Assembly (NCBI GenBank): GCA_028819295.1
Contig: JAPPMA010000106.1
Location: 62,001-126,000, forward strand
Source: a bacterium
GTDB lineage: Bacteria; Actinomycetota; Acidimicrobiia; Acidimicrobiales; Bin134
DNA length: 64,000 bases
Reading direction: 5' to 3'
Below, piece by piece: positions 53,344 through 63,106 of this stretch (position 1 is the stretch's first letter; each line of letters starts with the position of its first letter). The notes under the pieces are model-generated. The model did not search any database, was not told the DNA's origin, and saw nothing but the letters and a program-made list of their open reading frames with translations. The translations under genes were made by a program, and so were the position numbers.

Positions 53344-54245
53344 CGGGAGGCCTCGATGAACACGTCTTCGAGAGTGGTGCGGCGGGGCTCCAGCCGCCGC
53401 AGCCCCAGCCCCAGGTCGGCCGCCAAGTCTCGAACCAGATCGGTCAGCGCATCGTGTCCGGTAACGGTGAGGATGTGCCCGTCGACGGCTGCTTCCGCGC
53501 CGTGCGCTACCAGTGCTGCGGCCAGAGACTGGGGGTCGGAGTCCAGTTCCACCTTTATGCCTGATGCCGCGGAATCCGCTTGGTTGAGGGGTCCGCTGTG
53601 GCCCACGACACCGTTGGCGAGAATGACCACCGAGTCGCACACCCGCTCCACTTCCTCCAACAGGTGCGACGACAGCAGGATGTCGATGCCGAACTCGCGG
53701 CCCACCCGGCGGATGAGGGCCAGCATGTCGTCGCGCTGCACTGGGTCGAGGCCGTCGGTGGGCTCGTCGAGCAGCAGCAGGTCGGGATCGTGGGCCAGGG
53801 CCTGGGCCATCTTCACCCGCTGGCGCTGTCCGGTGGACATCGTGCCGATGGGGCGGAACCGCTCCTCGCCCAAGCCCACCTGCCACAGTGCGTCGCTGGC
53901 CCGCTCTGTGGCCGCCCGCCGGGGCAGGCCGTGGAGCTGGGCGATGTGGCGCACCAAATCGGCGGCCTGCACGTCGCCGGGCAGGTCGTGGTGCTCGGGG
54001 GCGTAGCCCAGCCGGGCCCGCAGCTCAGGCCCGCTCTGCCCGGGATCCGCCCCCAGCACGTTGAGGGCGCCTCCTTGGCGGGGGCGCAGCCCCAGCACCA
54101 GCCCCATGAAGGTGCTCTTGCCGGCGCCGTTGGGCCCCAGAAGCCCGGTGATGCCCCGCCCTACGTCGCAGTCCAGCCCCTGGAGAACGTGGTTCGAGCC
54201 GTAGCTCTTCTGCACCCCGCGGGCGGAGATGACGACGTCGGGCAC
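53340..54245 (-). CDS. ABC transporter ATPase without a permease
   Basis: 301 residues from a GTG. Walker A GPNGAGKST, signature MSTGQRQRVKMAQAL, Walker B LLLDEPTDGLDPVQ, H-loop SSHLLEE. It resembles the exporter ATPase at 46232. The usual partner, beginning at 53343, survives only as 29 codons, so this protein is orphaned or works with a permease elsewhere. It lies 11 bp after the dpp ATPase gene and may be read through from that operon. Confidence 0.88.
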   Translation of the reverse strand: MPDVVISARGVQKSYGSNHVLQGLDCDVGRGITGLLGPNGAGKSTFMGLVLGLRPRQGGALNVLGADPGQSGPELRARLGYAPEHHDLPGDVQAADLVRHIAQLHGLPRRAATERASDALWQVGLGEERFRPIGTMSTGQRQRVKMAQALAHDPDLLLLDEPTDGLDPVQRDDMLALIRRVGREFGIDILLSSHLLEEVERVCDSVVILANGVVGHSGPLNQADSAASGIKVELDSDPQSLAAALVAHGAEAAVDGHILTVTGHDALTDLVRDLAADLGLGLRRLEPRRTTLEDVFIEASR

Positions 54246-54256
54246 TGGGCGAAACC

Positions 54257-56341
54257 CTATCGGTGCTCCGACCCCGTAAGGTCGTCGGGGGTGGGGAAGT
54301 GGCAGGCAACCGGGTGTCCCACCCCCAAGTCCAGCAACTCCGGGTCGTGTTCGGCGCAAATCGATTGGGCTTTCCAGCACCGGGTGCGGAATCGACAGCC
54401 CGACGGAGGGTCGGCGGGATTGGGCACATCGCCCTCGAGCACTATTCGCCGCCGCTTGCGCTCTCGGGGCGGATCGGGGACGGGCACGGCCGACAGCAGG
54501 GCCTGGGTGTAGGGATGGGCGGGCAGTTCGTAGACCTGCTGCGCGGTGCCGACCTCGACGATCCGTCCCAAGTACATGACCGCAACTCGATCAGAAATGT
54601 GGTGGACCACCGACAGGTCATGGGCCACGAACAGATAGGTGAGGTCCAGCTTCCCTTGGAGATCTTCCAGCAGATTCAGAACCCCGGCCTGCACGCTCAC
54701 ATCCAAAGCCGATACCGGCTCGTCCAGGATCAACAGATCGGGCGAGAGGGCCAGGGCCCGGGCGATGCCGATGCGCTGGCGCTGGCCCCCGGAGAACTCG
54801 TGGGGATAGCGATTTCCGTGCTGGGGGTGCAAGCCCACCAGTTGCAAGAGCTCTGCTGCCCGATCGCGGATGTCGTCGCCCATGCGGTGAACACGGAGCG
54901 GCTCGGAGATGATCGACGACACCGTCATCCGCGGGTCCAGAGAGGCCATCGGGTCTTGGAAGACGATCTGCATGGCCCGGCGGCGGTTCCGCATCTGCCG
55001 CCGGTCCAGCGATGTCAACTCCGCTCCATCGAAAACCACCGATCCCGATGTGGGCTCGGTGAGCCGGAGGATGCAGCGGGCCACGGTGGACTTTCCCGAG
55101 CCGGACTCGCCCACCAGCCCCAATGTCTCCCCCTTGTCGATGTGCAGCGACACTCCGTTCACGGCCTGGACCGTGCCCACCACCTTTCGTCGGAAGCCCT
55201 TGGCTCGAATGGGGAAGTCCTTGAACAGCTCCCTCACCTGCAAAAGGGCGGTGTCCGCCGGCGTGTATTGGGGGCGGCGGGGGAATGCCCGGTCGAGCGG
55301 CTCAAGCTGAATCTCCACCCCAGTCGCGGGCTCGGCCCGGGCTTGGAACTCCTCGGTGCGGATGCAGGCCGAGGACTGTCCGTGCTCACCAACCGCCCTC
55401 AGATCAGGCACCTCATGGATGCAGGCATCGGTAGACCAGTCGCAGCGGGGGGCGAAGGCGCAACCCGGCGGCGGGGCCAGCATCGATGGCGTGGTGCCGT
55501 CGATGGGGACGAGCCGCCGGTTCGCCGCCGAGTCCAGTCTGGGGATAGAGGCCAGCAGCCCTGCTGTGTAGGGGTGGGTTGGCCGGGCGAACACCGGGTC
55601 CACCGGGCCGGTCTCGGCCAGCCGCCCGGCGTACATGACCGCCAGGCGGTGGGCCGTTCTGGCCACAATGCCCAGGTCATGGGTGATGATGACCAGGGCC
55701 GAGCCCGTGGCCTGGCGGGCCCGCTCCAGCACCTCCAGCACCTGGGCCTGGATGGTGACGTCGAGAGCGGTGGTGGGCTCATCGGCGATCAGCAGATCGG
55801 GGTCGTTGGCGATGGCCATGGCGATCATCGCCCGCTGGCGCATCCCTCCCGACAGCTCGTGGGGATAGGAGTCCACCCGCTGGGGGGCGTTGGGGATGCC
55901 CACCAGATCGAGCAGCTCGACTGCTCTCGACCGGGCGATGGCCGCTTTGGCCCGCTGGTGGATGCGGACCCCTTCGGCGATCTGGGCTCCGACGGTCATC
56001 ACCGGGTTCAGCGAGGTCATCGGATCTTGGAACACCATGGAGATGGCCGAACCCCGAAGCAGCTCGAGTTCCTTTTTGGTCATGGCCAGCACGTCGCGGC
56101 CCCGGTAGGAAACCGATCCGCTCACCTGGGCGTTGGTCGGCAGCAGGCCCAATGCCGCCATCACGCTCACCGACTTGCCCGAGCCCGACTCGCCCCCAAT
56201 GGCCAGCACTTCGTTTTCAAAGACGTCCCAGCTCACCCCCCGAACCGCCTGCACGTCTCCGTCGGGAGTGGGGAACACCACCTCCAGGTTCCGCACCGAC
56301 AGCACCGGCACGCCGCCTCCTGATCCGGCCTGGCCGGTCAT
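54257..56341 (-). CDS. Fused DppD-DppF-type peptide transporter ATPase
   Basis: 694 residues made of two complete ATPase halves. First: [37 protein letters not shown]. Second: [37 protein letters not shown]. Each half ends with the Cys-rich C-terminal region of oligopeptide ATPases ([10 protein letters not shown]... and [11 protein letters not shown]), which may hold an iron-sulfur cluster. It powers the importer formed by the next two genes (permeases) and the binding protein. Starts with ATG overlapping dppC (ATGA). Confidence 0.92.
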   Translation of the reverse strand: MTGQAGSGGGVPVLSVRNLEVVFPTPDGDVQAVRGVSWDVFENEVLAIGGESGSGKSVSVMAALGLLPTNAQVSGSVSYRGRDVLAMTKKELELLRGSAISMVFQDPMTSLNPVMTVGAQIAEGVRIHQRAKAAIARSRAVELLDLVGIPNAPQRVDSYPHELSGGMRQRAMIAMAIANDPDLLIADEPTTALDVTIQAQVLEVLERARQATGSALVIITHDLGIVARTAHRLAVMYAGRLAETGPVDPVFARPTHPYTAGLLASIPRLDSAANRRLVPIDGTTPSMLAPPPGCAFAPRCDWSTDACIHEVPDLRAVGEHGQSSACIRTEEFQARAEPATGVEIQLEPLDRAFPRRPQYTPADTALLQVRELFKDFPIRAKGFRRKVVGTVQAVNGVSLHIDKGETLGLVGESGSGKSTVARCILRLTEPTSGSVVFDGAELTSLDRRQMRNRRRAMQIVFQDPMASLDPRMTVSSIISEPLRVHRMGDDIRDRAAELLQLVGLHPQHGNRYPHEFSGGQRQRIGIARALALSPDLLILDEPVSALDVSVQAGVLNLLEDLQGKLDLTYLFVAHDLSVVHHISDRVAVMYLGRIVEVGTAQQVYELPAHPYTQALLSAVPVPDPPRERKRRRIVLEGDVPNPADPPSGCRFRTRCWKAQSICAEHDPELLDLGVGHPVACHFPTPDDLTGSEHR

Positions 56342-57246
56342 CGCCGCTGCTCCCGGCGGGGATCGAGGGCGTCGCGCAGGCCGTCGCCCACGAAGTTCAC
56401 GCACAGCACCAGCATCACCAGCACCGCCCCCGGCAGATAGAACAGCCACCACCGGGTGCGGGCGGCGTCGCGGCCCTCGTCCACCAGCGATCCCAGCGAC
56501 ACCTCGGGGGGCTGGATGCCGAAGCCCAGAAAGGCCAGCGCGGTCTCCAGCAGGATGGCGGTGGCCACCGTGAGGGTGGCGTACACGATGATCGAGCTCA
56601 TGGCGTTGGGGATGAGGTGGCGGAAGATGATGCGGGTGTTCGACGCTCCCAGGGCCTCGGCCGCCTCGATGTACTCCTTCTCCCGAATGGAGAACACCTC
56701 GCCCCGCACCACCCGGGCCAAAGGTGCCCACAGGAACAGGCCGATCACCACGGCCACGAACATGAGGGAGCTGCCCCCGCTGGCCCGGGTGCGGGTGCCC
56801 AGCACCATGAGCACCGGCAGCAGGGGAAGGATGAGCAGAAAGTCCACCAACAGTCCCAAAGCGCCGTCCACCCGGCCCCGGAACCACCCCTGAACCGCGC
56901 CCAGAACCGACCCCAGCACGGTGGCGATTCCGGCCACCACCAGGCTGACGTGGACCGACACCCGCAAACCCCGCATCGACTGGGCGAACATGTCGTGGCC
57001 GATGGTGTCGGTGCCGAACCAGTGGTCGGCCGACGGCCTCTGCGACAGATCGGGGGACAAGTCTTTGTATCCCCAGCCGGTGATGGGCTCGGCCAGATAG
57101 CTCAACAGATAGGCCACCACCAGCACGACGGCCGCGGTCACCGCCATCCGGTGGGCGAGGAAGCGGCGCAGCACCAGCCGCCATTGCGAGCGGGCCTCTG
57201 GCTCGGCTCGGGGGTCGGAGAGGATTTCGACCGTTGCGTCAGCCAT
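56338..57246 (-). CDS. Peptide ABC transporter permease DppC-type
   Basis: 302 residues, N-terminal OppC-like segment, six membrane helices and the EAA loop [20 protein letters not shown]. Overlaps dppB by eight bases and the ATPase gene by four. Forms the pore with the DppB-type subunit. Confidence 0.9.
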   Translation of the reverse strand: MADATVEILSDPRAEPEARSQWRLVLRRFLAHRMAVTAAVVLVVAYLLSYLAEPITGWGYKDLSPDLSQRPSADHWFGTDTIGHDMFAQSMRGLRVSVHVSLVVAGIATVLGSVLGAVQGWFRGRVDGALGLLVDFLLILPLLPVLMVLGTRTRASGGSSLMFVAVVIGLFLWAPLARVVRGEVFSIREKEYIEAAEALGASNTRIIFRHLIPNAMSSIIVYATLTVATAILLETALAFLGFGIQPPEVSLGSLVDEGRDAARTRWWLFYLPGAVLVMLVLCVNFVGDGLRDALDPRREQRR

Positions 57247-58222
57247 CTCGCACCCTCGGATCCAAGAAGCCGTAGGTGAGATCGGTCAGCAGATTGACGA
57301 TGATCACCGAGATTCCCACCGCCAGCAGCCAGCCCTGGGTCACAGACACATCGCCGTTCAGCAGCGAATCCAGGAACAGGCGGCCCATGCCCTTCCAGTT
57401 GAACACCACCTCGGTGACCACCGTGCCGCCGATCAGGGTGCCGAAGGTGAGCCCGGTGTAGCTCACCACCGGGAGCAGGGCGTTGCGGAGGGCATGGTGG
57501 GTGATGACCCGCCGCCGAGGGACCCCTTTGGCCCGTGCGGTGCGGATGTAGTCGCTCTCCAGCACATCCAGCATGGCCGAGCGCTGGAACCGGCTGGTGG
57601 CGGCCAACTGGATGGCTATAAGGGTGAGCGCGGGGAGGATGATGTGGCCGGCCCGGTCGGCCCAGGTCCCCCAGAAGTCGGCATCGAGGCGGGGCGACTG
57701 CTCTCCGATGGTGAAGAAGATCCGCCGACCCCACCAGTCGTTGAACCGGATTCCCAGGTCTTTGAGCACCGCTCCCAGCCAGAACACCGGCATGGCGAAG
57801 AACAAGAAGGCCAAGAACGTGGAGATGTTGTCGAACGCGCCGTACTGGCGGACCGCGCTCACCACCCCCACGGCCACGCCGATGATCACCGAGACGACGG
57901 TGGCGGCTATCACCAGCCGAAGGGTGACCGGAATGGCTTCGCCCAAAAGCGTGGTTACCGGTCGGCCGTTGTCGGTGGAGGTGCCCATGTCGCCGGTGGC
58001 CAGATCGCCGAGCCAGAGGCCGTAGCGCTCGACGAGCGGCTTGTCGAGGCCCAGGCTGGCTTCCAGCCGTTCAACTTGCTCGGCGCCGCCCGGTTGGGAG
58101 AGCAAGAAGACTCGTTGTTCGGCGATGGGATCGACCGTGGCCACCAGCAAAAAGGCCACCAAAGTGGCGAAGAATAGAACGACGACCGAGATCAGCAGCT
58201 TGCGTGTCGCGTATCCGAGCAC
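57239..58222 (-). CDS. Peptide ABC transporter permease DppB-type
   Basis: 327 residues, six membrane helices, EAA-type loop RTARAKGVPRRRVITHHALR and the conserved GTLIGGTVVTEVVFNWKGMG. Eleven bases separate it from the binding-protein gene. Confidence 0.92.
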   Translation of the reverse strand: MLGYATRKLLISVVVLFFATLVAFLLVATVDPIAEQRVFLLSQPGGAEQVERLEASLGLDKPLVERYGLWLGDLATGDMGTSTDNGRPVTTLLGEAIPVTLRLVIAATVVSVIIGVAVGVVSAVRQYGAFDNISTFLAFLFFAMPVFWLGAVLKDLGIRFNDWWGRRIFFTIGEQSPRLDADFWGTWADRAGHIILPALTLIAIQLAATSRFQRSAMLDVLESDYIRTARAKGVPRRRVITHHALRNALLPVVSYTGLTFGTLIGGTVVTEVVFNWKGMGRLFLDSLLNGDVSVTQGWLLAVGISVIIVNLLTDLTYGFLDPRVRDG

Positions 58223-58233
58223 TTATGGAAAAA

Positions 58234-59934
58234 CTAGTCAGCCAGTTCCCATTTTTCGAGGTTCCAGGTGAAGCTCTCCGAGGTGGGGTTGTCTTGGATG
58301 TTCTGGATTTTGTCGTTCCAGGCCAAGAAGAAGGGGAGTTGGTACACCGGTGTGTTGGGCAGGGTCTCCCACATGAGGGCGTCGGCCTGGTTCAGCAGCT
58401 CGGCCTGGCGGTCGAGGTCGAGGGTGAAGGTGGCCTCGGCCAGCAGGTCGTTGACCCGGTCGTCGGCGTAGGCGCCGGGATTGCTGTCGCTGCCCGTCCC
58501 GAACACCTGGAGGGCCGATGTGGCCGGCAGGGGTCCGCCCACCCAGGCGAAGATCACCAAGTCGAAGTCTCCGGGCGGGCCGGGCGGGTCGTTGGTCGAG
58601 CCGAACACCGGTCCGAAGATCTCACCGCCGGGCAGGTTGTCGATGGTGATTCTGATCCCGGCTTCAGCAAGCTGATTCTGCACCAGCTCCTGGAACTGCT
58701 CCCGGCGATCATTGCCGCCGGTGGTGCGGATGCGAAGGCTCAGCTGCCGGCCGTCTTTGGCGTACACGTCGCCGTCAAGCACCCAGCCGGCGGCCTCCAG
58801 CACGGCACGGGCCGCGGCCACGTCTCTTTGTTGGAACTCGGCTGGGGTGTTGTCCACGTACTGGGCTTGGCCGTTTACGAAAATCCGGTTGCCCAGCGGC
58901 TGGGCCGACTCCGAGAAGGGCCGCATGAGAGCGGTCACGATCAGCTCTCGGTCAAGCGCCGATGCGATGGCCCGGCGCACCTCCTCGGGGACGGTGGCGG
59001 TGTTGAACGTGATGTGCTCCCAGGTGGGGCCGAAGGTGATGGAGGAATCCACCCCGCCGATTCCGTCGATCTGGGCCACGAGGTCGACTTGGGGCTGGGG
59101 GTAGATCACGTCGACCTCGCCGTTCTCCAGCGCGAGGGGCAGGTTGCCCACATCGCTGATGAACCGGAAGGTGACCTCGTCGATGTGGGGCCCCTCGCCG
59201 AACCAGGTGGGGTTGGCCACCAGGGTCAGATCGCTGCCCGGGTTGTATTCGTCCACCATGTAGGGACCAGCGCCCAGCCCGGCGTCGGTACGGAAGCCTT
59301 CGCTCCAGTCGCGGCCCAAGTGGGCGGGTGGGAAGGGCCCGGAGAACAGCAGGATGTACTCCACGAAGGGCTGACCCGCCGGCCAGCTCAGTCGGACTGC
59401 TTTGTCGTCCACCACTTCCAACTCGGCGCTGTCAAAGCCCGATGTGCCGGCGCAGTCGTCTTCGGGGTCGTTGCAGTTCTCGAAGTAGAACACCATGTCG
59501 TCGGAGCTCACCGGAGTGCCGTCGCTCCAGTTGGCGTCGGCCCGCAGGCGGTACTCCACCACCAGGGGGTCATCGGTGATGATGGTGGGAAGGGTTTCGC
59601 AGAAGTACGGCTCGAAGGAGAAGTCGGGCCGGGTGCGCACGCAGGCGGGCCACACCGCTCGGATCACTTGGCGGCCGGCCAGGAGGCTGTCGCCTGCGGT
59701 CAGATTGTTGAAGTTGGTGAGCTCTTGCTCCAGCCCGATGACCACGCTGGTGGGCTCGCCGTCGGGGGCCGGGGCGGGGGCGTCTGTTGCTTCCGGTGCT
59801 GCCGTGGGCTCTTGGGCTGCGGGCTGCTGGGAGGCCGGGGTCGACGAGTCGTCGTTGCCGCAGGCGGTGGCCAGCAGTGTGGATGTCAGCAGGATGACGA
59901 GCCCGTGCTTCCAGGGTATCGGTCGCATATCCAT
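58234..59934 (-). CDS. Peptide-type substrate-binding lipoprotein
   Basis: 566 residues from ATG 59934. Signal peptide with lipobox LLATAC, an Ala/Pro-rich linker, then an SBP_bac_5 fold (LRADANWSDGTPVSSDDMVF, GAGPYMVDEY). It binds peptides or similar solutes for the Dpp-like importer. The frame is open to 60012, but the later start puts the signal peptide at the N-terminus. Codon 29 is a further possible start. Confidence 0.92.
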   Translation of the reverse strand: MDMRPIPWKHGLVILLTSTLLATACGNDDSSTPASQQPAAQEPTAAPEATDAPAPAPDGEPTSVVIGLEQELTNFNNLTAGDSLLAGRQVIRAVWPACVRTRPDFSFEPYFCETLPTIITDDPLVVEYRLRADANWSDGTPVSSDDMVFYFENCNDPEDDCAGTSGFDSAELEVVDDKAVRLSWPAGQPFVEYILLFSGPFPPAHLGRDWSEGFRTDAGLGAGPYMVDEYNPGSDLTLVANPTWFGEGPHIDEVTFRFISDVGNLPLALENGEVDVIYPQPQVDLVAQIDGIGGVDSSITFGPTWEHITFNTATVPEEVRRAIASALDRELIVTALMRPFSESAQPLGNRIFVNGQAQYVDNTPAEFQQRDVAAARAVLEAAGWVLDGDVYAKDGRQLSLRIRTTGGNDRREQFQELVQNQLAEAGIRITIDNLPGGEIFGPVFGSTNDPPGPPGDFDLVIFAWVGGPLPATSALQVFGTGSDSNPGAYADDRVNDLLAEATFTLDLDRQAELLNQADALMWETLPNTPVYQLPFFLAWNDKIQNIQDNPTSESFTWNLEKWELAD

Positions 59935-60079
59935 CTTCACATCGTGCCACGCTATCGGGAAGGCGCAGGTAGGGGAACCTTGTTCACGGATTGTCACCGG
60001 GGCCGATATCATGAGGCCGCAGGGAACACATCCGGGTGCCTGGCGGTTGTAACCTCAACCGGGAGCGAAGGAGAGAGCA

Positions 60080-60346
60080 GTGACATTGGAAACCGTCCGC
60101 AATCCAGCGGCCCTCATCGAGATCACCGAATTGGTGGATCGGCTGCTGGACGCCATCGATGGGGAGCTCACCAGCCGCTCCCGGGTGGTAGACGGATTGT
60201 TGGACCTGCGTCTCGCCGCCGCCGAACTGCCCGATGTGGTCGCCCAAGTCGACGACTGCCTGGCCACGTTGCCCGGGAGCACCACGGTGACCAACCGGTG
60301 GTGGATGGAGACGTTGGCCGACTTCCGCACCGCCGCTTCCAACTAG
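60080..60346 (+). CDS. Small helical protein of unknown family
   Basis: 88 residues from a GTG preceded by AAGGAG. Mostly helical (ALIEITELVDRLLDAIDGEL, DLRLAAAELPDVVAQVDDCL) with a tryptophan pair near the end. No motif recognised. It is flanked on both sides by minus-strand operons, so it has its own promoter. Confidence 0.6.
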   Translation: MTLETVRNPAALIEITELVDRLLDAIDGELTSRSRVVDGLLDLRLAAAELPDVVAQVDDCLATLPGSTTVTNRWWMETLADFRTAASN

Positions 60347-60487
60347 CTCCCCCGCAACCTCCCTTTCTCCTTTTCCGGCGCCCGGATCAACTCGGTGGAC
60401 TTGAGTGGCGCGCTGGCGGCCGACGGCCATCTCCGCAACGCGAGCTTCCTGGACTGTCGAGCGGATCTGGGAGCTGATCTCCGGGTC

Positions 60488-63061
60488 TTAGCCGCCGTTG
60501 GCGCCGGAGAGGGCCAAGGCGGCATTGATGAGGCCGAGGTGGGAGTAGGCCTGGGGGTGGTTTCCCAAGAGGCGCTCGCTGGCCGGGTCGTACTGTTCGG
60601 GGAGCAGGCCGGTGGGGCCGCAAAGGTCGAGGTAGCGGTCGAACAGGGCCCGGGCGTCGTCGAGCTGGCCGATCAGAACGTAGGCCTCGATCAGCCACGA
60701 CGTGCAGATCAAAAAGCCGCCCTCGGTGCCGGGCAGCCCGTCGTCGTGGCGGTAGCGGTACACCGTCTGGCCGTCGCGCAGTTCGCTTTCCACCGCTTTG
60801 AGGGTGGACACGAAGCGGGAGTCGCTGGGGGGCAGCAGCCCGCTCAGACCTATCCACAGCAGGCTGGCGTCCATGTCGGTCGAACCGTAGGCGGTGGTGT
60901 AGGAGCGGCGCTGCTCATTCCACCCGTTCAAGATCACATCGGCGGCGATCTGGTGGCGAAGCGGGCGCCAATACGAGGCCATCTCGGGGTCGATGCGCTC
61001 GGCGATCTTGATGGCCCGGTCCACCGCCATCCAGCACATGGCCTTGGAGTGGACATGGTGGCGGGGCGGGCGGCGCTCCTCCCAGATACCGTGGTCGGGC
61101 TCGCCCCAGCGGGTGGCCACCGCTCCCACCACTGCTTTGACTACCTCCCAGTGCCGGTCGGTCAGGGTCACCTCGGCTTCGCACAGCCGCCAGGCCAGAT
61201 CGACCACCGGGCCGAACACGTCGAGCTGCACCTGGTGCTCGGCGGCGTTGCCTATCCGCACCGGGCGGCTCCCCGCATAGCCGGCCAGCTCGGGCAGCAC
61301 CGCCTCGGGCAGGGCCTCGTCGCCCACCAGCGGATACACCGGCCGAAGCTGCTCGGGGCTGGGGAGGTGCTCGACTCGTTCGAGGATCCAGTCGAGAAGA
61401 TCCCCAGCTTCCTGACTGCTTCCCAAGGCCAGCAGGGCGGCTGCGCTCATGGCGGCGTCTCGGGGCCAGCAGTAGCGGTAGTCCCAATTGCGGACCCCGC
61501 CCATCACCTCGGGCAGGCTGGTGGTGGCTGCGGCCAGGATCGCTCCCGAGGGCTGGTGGCACAGCGCTTTGAGCGCCAGCGCCGACCGCTCCACTTCCTC
61601 GGAGGCCACCGACGGCAGCGTCAGCTTTTGTGCCCAGTCTCGCCAGTGGTGCTCGGTGATCTGTCGACGGTCGGTTTCGGTCAAGTCGGTGCGGTGGGGG
61701 CGGCCGCGGACGCCGAGGCGCAACATCAGTTCCAGAGGGGTTCCGTCGAGCTGCACGTCGGCGACTGCCGTCTGGTGGGGGCCATGGTCGACGATTTCCC
61801 AGTTCACTCCCGGCGATAGCAGGAGTATGGTCTCGGCCGCGCCCCACACTTCCAAGCCGCCGTCGATCAAATGCAGCCCGGTGGGAGCTCGGCCGAAATC
61901 CAGCCGGGGGGCGAACTCGATGCGGATCCGTCCGGTTCCGTCGATGGTCCGGATCAAGTTGGTGCGCCCGGCCGGTTCGGTGGGTCGCTGGTCGGAGCAG
62001 TCCAGGTAGTCGGTCACCGTCACATCCGACCACCGGGTCTCGGTGATCATGGTGCCGTCCAGATAGCGGTGGGAGATGGGTGGGCTGTCGTCGTGGCGGC
62101 TGATCGAGAAGTGGCCCGCTCTGGCGCCGCCCAGCAGACCGGCGAACACCGCCGGGGAGTCAGCTCTTGGGTGGCACATCCAATTCACCGAGCCATCGGC
62201 GGTGACCAGCGCCACCGTCCGCTGGTCGCTGAGAAGGCTGTGGCGCTCGATGGGCAGGGCGTGCTCGCCCATGAGCCATGCCCGGCGCCGCTCGCCCAGA
62301 AGGGCGAGCATCTGGGCCACCGACTGGGGGTCGTCCACCCGGGCTCGGGCCAGGGTATGTCCGTGGCCGATCTTCAAACCCAGATCAGGCCCGGCCAATC
62401 GGGCGAATGCGTCTTCGTCGGTGGCGTCGTCGCCGGCGAAGAACACCGCTTCGGCTGACACGTCGGTCCTCAGCCGGTCCAAAGCGTCGCCCTTGTTGAG
62501 GTTCAGCACCGACAGCTCCACCACCATCTTTCCGACCTTGATGTGGACGCCCTTCCACTTGCCGGGGCCCTTCAGCACATCGGTCACCGCGGCTCCGGCG
62601 ATCTCGGGGTCGGCCTTGCGATAGTGGAAGGCCACGCCGGCCGGTTTGGGCTCGATGATGAATCCGTGGTCGCGCCGGGCGACGTCGTTCAGCTCCCCCA
62701 TTATCCGGTCGCGCATATCCCGCTGCTCGGCAGAGAGGTCGTCGGCGAAGCCGACATCGAACTCGGTGCCGTGGCTTCCCACCAGGTGGATCTCCTCGGG
62801 CAGGCGGCTCAGCGCGGCCAGATCCCGCAGCGCCCGCCCCGAGATCACCGCCACATGGGTGTCGGGCATGGCGGCAAGCTGGCGCAGCCCGGCCACCGAC
62901 TCCCGGAGGGGCCGGGCCTCATCGGGATTGTCGATGATGGGGGCCAGCGTGCCGTCGTAGTCGCAGGCCACCAGCAGCACCGGCACTCGGGCCAGTTCCC
63001 GCAGCCGGGCGTCCACCTCATCGGCCGACATCATCGGCCCAGTCCGGCTGGCCTCGGTCAT
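60488..63061 (-). CDS. Fused trehalose-phosphate phosphatase (OtsB) and GH15 hydrolase
   Basis: 857 residues. The N-terminal 260 residues are a HAD-type OtsB (DYDGTLAPI, VISGRALRDL, FFAGDDATDEDAF). From about 270 a GH15 glucoamylase/trehalase-type domain follows, with a beta sandwich (SLLSDQRTVALVTADGSVNW) and an (alpha/alpha)6 barrel (GGVRNWDYRYCWPRDA, EPDHGIWE carrying a likely catalytic glutamate). It may dephosphorylate trehalose-6-phosphate and cleave trehalose or another alpha-glucoside. It sits just after otsA. Confidence 0.88.
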   Translation of the reverse strand: MTEASRTGPMMSADEVDARLRELARVPVLLVACDYDGTLAPIIDNPDEARPLRESVAGLRQLAAMPDTHVAVISGRALRDLAALSRLPEEIHLVGSHGTEFDVGFADDLSAEQRDMRDRIMGELNDVARRDHGFIIEPKPAGVAFHYRKADPEIAGAAVTDVLKGPGKWKGVHIKVGKMVVELSVLNLNKGDALDRLRTDVSAEAVFFAGDDATDEDAFARLAGPDLGLKIGHGHTLARARVDDPQSVAQMLALLGERRRAWLMGEHALPIERHSLLSDQRTVALVTADGSVNWMCHPRADSPAVFAGLLGGARAGHFSISRHDDSPPISHRYLDGTMITETRWSDVTVTDYLDCSDQRPTEPAGRTNLIRTIDGTGRIRIEFAPRLDFGRAPTGLHLIDGGLEVWGAAETILLLSPGVNWEIVDHGPHQTAVADVQLDGTPLELMLRLGVRGRPHRTDLTETDRRQITEHHWRDWAQKLTLPSVASEEVERSALALKALCHQPSGAILAAATTSLPEVMGGVRNWDYRYCWPRDAAMSAAALLALGSSQEAGDLLDWILERVEHLPSPEQLRPVYPLVGDEALPEAVLPELAGYAGSRPVRIGNAAEHQVQLDVFGPVVDLAWRLCEAEVTLTDRHWEVVKAVVGAVATRWGEPDHGIWEERRPPRHHVHSKAMCWMAVDRAIKIAERIDPEMASYWRPLRHQIAADVILNGWNEQRRSYTTAYGSTDMDASLLWIGLSGLLPPSDSRFVSTLKAVESELRDGQTVYRYRHDDGLPGTEGGFLICTSWLIEAYVLIGQLDDARALFDRYLDLCGPTGLLPEQYDPASERLLGNHPQAYSHLGLINAALALSGANGG

Positions 63062-63106
63062 GGGTTGGCCTCGGTCACGGGTTGGTTCCGGTCATGGGCT
63101 GGCCTC
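63046..63106. repeat. Tandem 17-bp repeats at the otsA-otsB junction
   Basis: Units like GGTTGGCCTCGGTCATG repeat three times with a partial fourth. On the coding strand each holds ATGACC or GTGACC, so the otsA stop and the otsB start fall in two copies of the same unit. The 17-base step puts the start codons in different frames. Confidence 0.75.

Noticed and set aside
54263-56323. 686-codon plus-strand frame over the fused DppDF gene
   Set aside because: Shadow of an ATPase gene with intact Walker and signature motifs in both halves.
58204-60477. 757-codon plus-strand frame over the peptide-binding protein gene
   Set aside because: No domain can be read; the opposite strand encodes a clear lipoprotein with signal peptide.
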